NCBI GenBank assembly: GCA_001430745.1
Contig: KQ482003.1
Coordinates: 1,980,146 to 1,993,167 of the forward strand
From: Auxenochlorella pyrenoidosa
Taxonomy: Eukaryota > Chlorophyta > Trebouxiophyceae > Chlorellales > Chlorellaceae
Length of the DNA stretch: 13,022 bases
Reading direction: 5' to 3'
In this document: positions 9,324-13,022 of the stretch, piece after piece
Numbering within the stretch: position 1 is the first letter of the stretch
Layout of the letters: every line of letters begins with the position of its first letter
Made by a program: the position numbers and the translations under genes
The notes under the pieces: model-generated
Told to the model about the DNA's origin: nothing
What the model saw: the letters and a program-made list of their open reading frames with translations, nothing else
Database searches by the model: none

Positions 9324-10431
9324 GCGGGCGCAGCCGGCAGCCTGGGACCCTGGTGCAGCCATTTTATTGAGATTTTGTGCGTAAATTGACCGCCAGGCAG
9401 CCAGTCTTCACTCCAGCTGAGGTCACCGGCCCCCGGCCTGCTGTGCACTGAGGGTCGCTGCCCTAGCTGAGGCTGGTGGGGAGGCCACACCTTTGCTGCT
9501 GCCTTGCTCTCCTCTGACAGCTGTGGTGCCTGGCGGCCCGTTGGGACCGGCAAAGGGCGAGTTGGGCCGACAGGACCAGCTGTCGGCGGTGTTGGCGCGC
9601 CTGGCAGAAAGCACGTCACGCACGCGGGCTTGGGGGGCGCCGCTCTGTTGCTTTTCTCAAGGGAAAGGAACGCCAACCGTGCCGCCGCAGCCCTCTCCAA
9701 CCCTCCTCGACAGCTTCAGATCCCTTTTTGATAAACACTTTGGGAGCTTGGGAGCAATGAAGAGGCTGAAAGGAGCTGCAAACAGGGCAAGCGCGGCTGC
9801 ACGCGCCCCACAAGCGGCGGCCCTGTCCAGCCTCGCTGGAGGCCTACGCCCCCTTGTGCAGGTGTCAAATCAAGTCATTTATGATTCGCAAGCGGACAAG
9901 ACAGAGATCCGCGCGGTGGAGGCAGCAGGAGGCGCGGGGCAGGGCCGCAGTGGGGAGTGCGTCCCAAGTCCGCCCGCGGGCCGGGCGGCTTGTGCTCGGA
10001 GTGCTCAGTACGCTCAAGACAGCGGTTAGGGTCCACCAGGAGGGGGAATGGAGAGCCCGTGCTGTGGGTGCCCACCCCGCGAAAACACAGCACACTCTTT
10101 GGCTCCTTTCGGCTCCTACAACGCCTATTCTCCTCGCGGCCCACCCTCTTTCGCCCCACAGGTGTGTGAACTCGTTTATTTTTGTAGGGAGCGGCCCGCA
10201 GGGGCGTTGTTACCGCGCTCTCAACAGTCGGGTTCTGCGGGTGCTCTCTGCGGGCGCCGCCGCGCCCTCTAGCGCCTCCTGCTGATGAACTGACACGCAG
10301 TCGGGGCGAGCCGGGCCCCCCGATGCCCGCCCGCGCCCGGGCCCGCCCTTGAAGCTCTCGCGCGCTGTCTGCCGCCCCGCTTATCCCTCCCCGCCCTCCT
10401 CTCGGCCTGCAGGAGCAGATCGAGAGCAGAC
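9324..10431. other. Long intergenic region upstream of H2A.Z
   Basis: About 1.1 kb between the DUF6816-like stop and the H2A.Z start. It must hold the 3' UTR of the first gene and the promoter and 5' UTR of the second. The part from about 9700 to 10180 is less GC-rich and includes TTTTTGATAAACACTTTG near 9725 and GTTTATTTTTGTAGG near 10174; the last contains TGTAG, not TGTAA. One plus-strand frame at 9757-10029 could encode 90 residues with a basic, Ala-rich start, but it has no recognised family and I do not call it a gene. I saw no credible exon on the minus strand. Confidence 0.5.
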
Positions 10432-11746
10432 ATGTCTGGCAAGGGTGAGTGCAGAGCCCTGGAGAAGGATGGCCGCCTGACTGCTTGAACGCCTGCGCCT
10501 CGCCCAGCCCCTTCCTGCCGCTGCCAACCTCCCGATCTGTTCCCTCGGCTTGTCGCAGGTGCCAAGGGCCTGTCCGGCAAGGTGGGAGCCTGTGTTTGTG
10601 CCGCCGGCGCGGCCGTCAGCTGGGCACTCAAAAACACACTGGCAGCGTGGCAGGCGCTGCCTGCAGCTGGCAGATGGTGGATCCTGCAGTGGCAGGCAGC
10701 GAAAAGGCTGTGCAGCCTCGCTGCATGCACCTCTCGCGCCGCCTTGCAGCCGCGCAGCCTGCAGACAGCTGGGGCCCGCGTTTGAACGGGTCGGCAAGCC
10801 CAGCAGCCTGGCAGGCTTCCAGCCGCAGCTGTTGGCTACCACAGCCGCTGCCAGGCCCAGCGACCAGCCGCGCTAATGGCGTTGCCTCATCGCGCATCTC
10901 CACCCTGCGTTTCGACCCTGCGTCTCGCCCACCCACTGCAGGGTGCCAAGGGTACCATCGGCATCAAGGGCGCCGGTGGCGACAAGAAGAAGCCCATCTC
11001 GCGGTCCGCGCGTGCCGGCCTGCAGTTCCCCGTGGGCCGTATCCACCGTCTGCTCAAGGGCCGCGCCACCGCCAACGGTCGTGTGGGTGCCACCGCCGCG
11101 GTGTACACCGCCGCCATCCTGGAGTACCTGACCGCCGAGGTGGGTGCCTGGCTGGGGTGGGGGCCAGGGCGTGACTGACAGATGGAGACTGGCAACGGTC
11201 AGCTGGGGCCAGCAAGCAAGGCTTGAGCGGTTGTAGGGAGCCTTGGCGGGCCCATCTGCCACGTGCTGACGGCATGTGCGCCTGGCGAGCTCTGCCGCTG
11301 TGCATGGGCAAACCCTGCCCTGCTGCCCTACTCACGCAGTCTGCCCTGTCTTCCCCTTGCCCCCTTCTCCCCCTGCAGGTGCTGGAGCTGGCGGGCAACG
11401 CCTCCAAGGATCTGAAGGTGAAGCGTATCACGCCGCGCCATTTGCAGCTGGCTATCCGCGGTGACGAGGAGCTGGACACCCTGATCAAGGCAACCATCGC
11501 GGGCGGTGGCGTCATCCCCCACATCGTGAGCCCGCTGCCAGCGGCCGCGACTGCCCAGCGGCGCGGCAGCTTGTGCTGCTGCCTCGTCCAGTGGATGCTC
11601 TCGGAGGCGGCCGCTGTCTTGGGAGTGGCACTCCTTCAGGGCCGGCAACATCCCTCCCGCCGCCCCCCACTCCCTGTCTGCAGCACAAGTCGCTCATCAA
11701 CAAGCAGGGCAAGAAGGAGGGCTTCCCGCTCATGCCCCCGCTCTGA
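10432..11746 (+). CDS. Histone variant H2A.Z
   Basis: Five exons: 10432-10444, 10559-10581, 10942-11139, 11379-11525 and 11684-11746 (TGA); 147 residues, all phases consistent. H2A.Z replaces H2A in nucleosomes, notably around promoters, where SWR1-type remodellers place it. The fold is complete: [18 protein letters not shown] at about 32-49, [32 protein letters not shown], then [20 protein letters not shown] and the docking segment [20 protein letters not shown]. The last segment, with [12 protein letters not shown], and the [10 protein letters not shown] loop separate H2A.Z from canonical H2A. The tail is built from Gly-Lys units ([16 protein letters not shown]), with several lysines that could be acetylated. 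Exon 2 is a 23-nt microexon. The C terminus ends in [12 protein letters not shown] rather than the short polar tail usual in plants and animals. Intron-bearing histone genes are typical of replication-independent variants. Confidence 0.97.
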
Positions 11747-12452
11747 GCGGCGCACGGCGCGGCAACGCCAAGCATGGCAGCTGCGGCCATCTGAGGTGGC
11801 GCCAGGCCAGTGCCACGACTGCAGCGCCTGCAGCAGCTGGCAGGGCTGGTCACACGCGCGCTGCCACTTTGCTGCCCGGCGCCTGTTCCGGCGTCCTGAC
11901 GCAGGAGGGCGCCCTTTTGGCGCCCGCTGCCTGACCTGACACCCTGACCCCACCCTCTCGCTCAACCCCAACAGCAACCCACCACAGGAATGTGCGTCTA
12001 TTTGCTCTTGTTGCCCTGTATCAGCAGCGCGCCCTGCCTCTGTACCCCAGCCCCCTCCCTGGAACTTCCTTCTCCCTCTCTGCTTCCTCCTGAACTCGCC
12101 ATGCACAACGCAGCAGCCCGCCCCTCAATCCAAAGACGCCAGCACGCACATGCAACATACACAAAGTCTGAAGGGACAAGAGGATGCCACCCAGGCTGGC
12201 CATTTTAGCAGACCAGAGCAATGCGAACGGGTGGGCTGAGGCTCAAAATGTACCCCTTTGGGAGCAGCATTGGTGCTGAACGCATGTTGCAGGGGCCAGA
12301 CCGATGTATCATGCTGCACCAGCTGCGGCCTCCCACCTCGCCGTGCTGTGCCCTCTGCCAACCCTAACGGATAGCTTTCACGCGCGTAAAATTGCACTCC
12401 TGCTGGCGTCAGAGCATCTCCACAAGGCCTCCCTGCAGCCATAGCCACCAGC
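11747..12452. other. Intergenic: H2A.Z 3' UTR and promoter of the next gene
   Basis: About 700 bp between two plus-strand genes. It starts GC-rich with the hairpin at 11907-11925, then becomes a C/T-rich stretch (about 11940-12090) and a mixed, lower-GC part to 12400. No TGTAA signal and no clear TATA box were seen. Short open frames on both strands lack splice logic or recognisable motifs. Confidence 0.55.
11907..11925 (+). other. 7-bp hairpin with CTTTT loop downstream of H2A.Z
   Basis: GGGCGCC (11907-11913) and GGCGCCC (11919-11925) pair perfectly around the 5-base loop CTTTT, about 160 nt after the H2A.Z stop. Shape and T-rich loop resemble the 3' stem-loop of replication-dependent histone mRNAs, which has a 6-bp stem and 4-base loop. 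H2A.Z messages are normally polyadenylated and lack it. The stem is simple GC sequence in a GC-rich genome, so chance or a transcription-related role is possible. Confidence 0.45.
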
Positions 12453-13022
12453 ATGTCGGCCCTGCAGCTTGGCCGGCTGGCCAAGCGGCTGCTCCCTCTG
12501 GGACAGCAGGTGGAGCGTTCATGGGCATCAGCAGCGCTACAACAATTCAGCAGCACGGCAGAAGCAGCAGCAGGCAGCGGGCGGGGGCCAGCAGCGGGCG
12601 GGGGCCCAAGCAGCAGCGGCGCTCAAAGAGCGTCACCAAGTAGCTCTGGGCGTCCAGAGAAGGGCGGCTTTAGCCGGGGCCATCAGGTGAGGCTTGGGCA
12701 GGCCGCCGCCGCTGCCTGCTGCCGCCTGCCTGCAGCCGGCCTGCTCGCTTCTTGGCCGCGTCTACTGCACGACTGTGGTACCAAGGCAACACATGCTGCA
12801 CGTGTACACCACCACCCTGGTGTCGATGCATGCATATGCTTGCTTGGACATGAATGCGTGCATGTTCTGGCGCTTTCCAAGTTCCCATCCACCGCACCTG
12901 CCCCGCTTGTCGCTGCAGCAGCGGCCTGGGGCGGGCAGCGTGCGGCAGCCGGGCGCCATGTCGCAGCTGCTGGCGTCAGAGGGCCCGCGGCGGGGCGGCC
13001 GCCCGGGCGGCGGGCCGGGCGC
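12453..13022 (+). CDS. Probable mitochondrial protein, 5' end only
   Basis: ATG at 12453 opens exon 1 (12453-12686, 78 codons), with donor CAG|GTGAGG. The acceptor CTGCAG ends at 12918 and exon 2 runs from 12919 in the same phase past the window end. The frame stays open over the intron as well, so intron retention cannot be excluded from the frame alone; the donor and acceptor are good and the intron portion reads like non-coding sequence with CA-rich and GCATG-rich text. The first residues (MSALQLGRLAKRLLPLGQQV) form a basic, amphipathic helix lacking acids until residue 21, followed by Ser/Ala/Gly-rich sequence, the usual look of a mitochondrial presequence. Exon 2 begins QRPGAGSVRQPGAMSQLLAS and goes on into an Arg/Gly-rich stretch. 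The mature domain is outside the window, so no function can be named. A plastid target is the main alternative. Confidence 0.55.
   Translation, partial: MSALQLGRLAKRLLPLGQQVERSWASAALQQFSSTAEAAAGSGRGPAAGGGPSSSGAQRASPSSSGRPEKGGFSRGHQVRLGQAAAAACCRLPAAGLLASWPRLLHDCGTKATHAARVHHHPGVDACICLLGHECVHVLALSKFPSTAPAPLVAAAAAWGGQRAAAGRHVAAAGVRGPAAGRPPGRRAGR

Noticed and set aside
9493..10029. Plus-strand open frame of 178 codons upstream of H2A.Z
   Set aside because: Its composition changes along its length, it has no recognisable motif and no strong start context. GC-rich DNA gives many such frames. Only the part from 9757 is kept, as a weak finding.
10876..11178. Single-exon H2A-like frame starting at ATG 10876
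   Set aside because: Its first residues are intron 2 read-through and it runs into intron 3. The multi-exon model gives a full H2A.Z tail and fold.
12403..12981. Shared 15-mer CTGCTGGCGTCAGAG near 12405 and 12968
   Set aside because: Two copies only, one upstream of the ATG and one in exon 2; the text is built of common CTG/GC words, and no flanking similarity extends it.
1..13022. Mobile elements, CRISPR arrays, tRNA or rRNA genes, defence systems
   Set aside because: No terminal repeats, transposase motifs, spaced direct repeats or convincing tRNA box pairs were seen on either strand. The window reads as ordinary intron-rich nuclear genes.

Overview
The window looks like nuclear DNA of a green alga (Chlorophyta, most likely a trebouxiophyte such as a Chlorella relative). 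It is GC-rich on both strands. Its genes are cut by many short introns of about 110-510 nt, with donors of the GTGAG/GTGCG/GTGGG type and C-rich acceptor tracts. One protein carries a two-part plastid and thylakoid leader. No bacterial operon, phage, transposon or CRISPR signal was seen. Most long open frames here are GC-driven shadows, so I rebuilt the genes exon by exon and required intron phases to agree across every junction. All gene models are by eye, without transcript support.

Layout, left to right. (1) 51-267 (+): last exon of an exostosin-type (GT47) glycosyltransferase. (2) 268-801: facing 3' ends, no gene seen. (3) 4712-802 (-): a six-exon gene for a protein of about 960 residues with repeated beta-trefoil-like units, Gly/Ser linkers and an unrecognised C-terminal module. 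(4) 4713-4971: a compact divergent promoter with an ACGT inverted repeat touching the next start codon. (5) 4972-5968 (+): a three-exon gene for a 189-residue, probably nuclear protein. (6) 5969-6481: a spacer with a small repeat cluster. (7) 6482-9323 (+): a seven-exon gene for a 359-residue DUF6816-like thylakoid-lumen protein, including a probable GC-AG intron. (8) 9324-10431: a 1.1-kb spacer. (9) 10432-11746 (+): a five-exon gene for histone variant H2A.Z, 147 residues, followed by a histone-like hairpin. (10) 12453-13022 (+): the 5' end of a gene for a probably mitochondrial protein, running off the window.

The genes do not form a pathway: cell-surface glycosylation, a structural or binding protein, a nuclear protein, a photosynthetic accessory protein, chromatin and an organelle protein sit side by side, as is normal in an algal nuclear genome. 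The strongest calls are H2A.Z and the DUF6816-like protein. The points most worth a second look are the hairpin and split tail of H2A.Z, its odd C terminus, the multi-trefoil protein, the GC-AG intron, and the palindrome at the start of the small nuclear gene.
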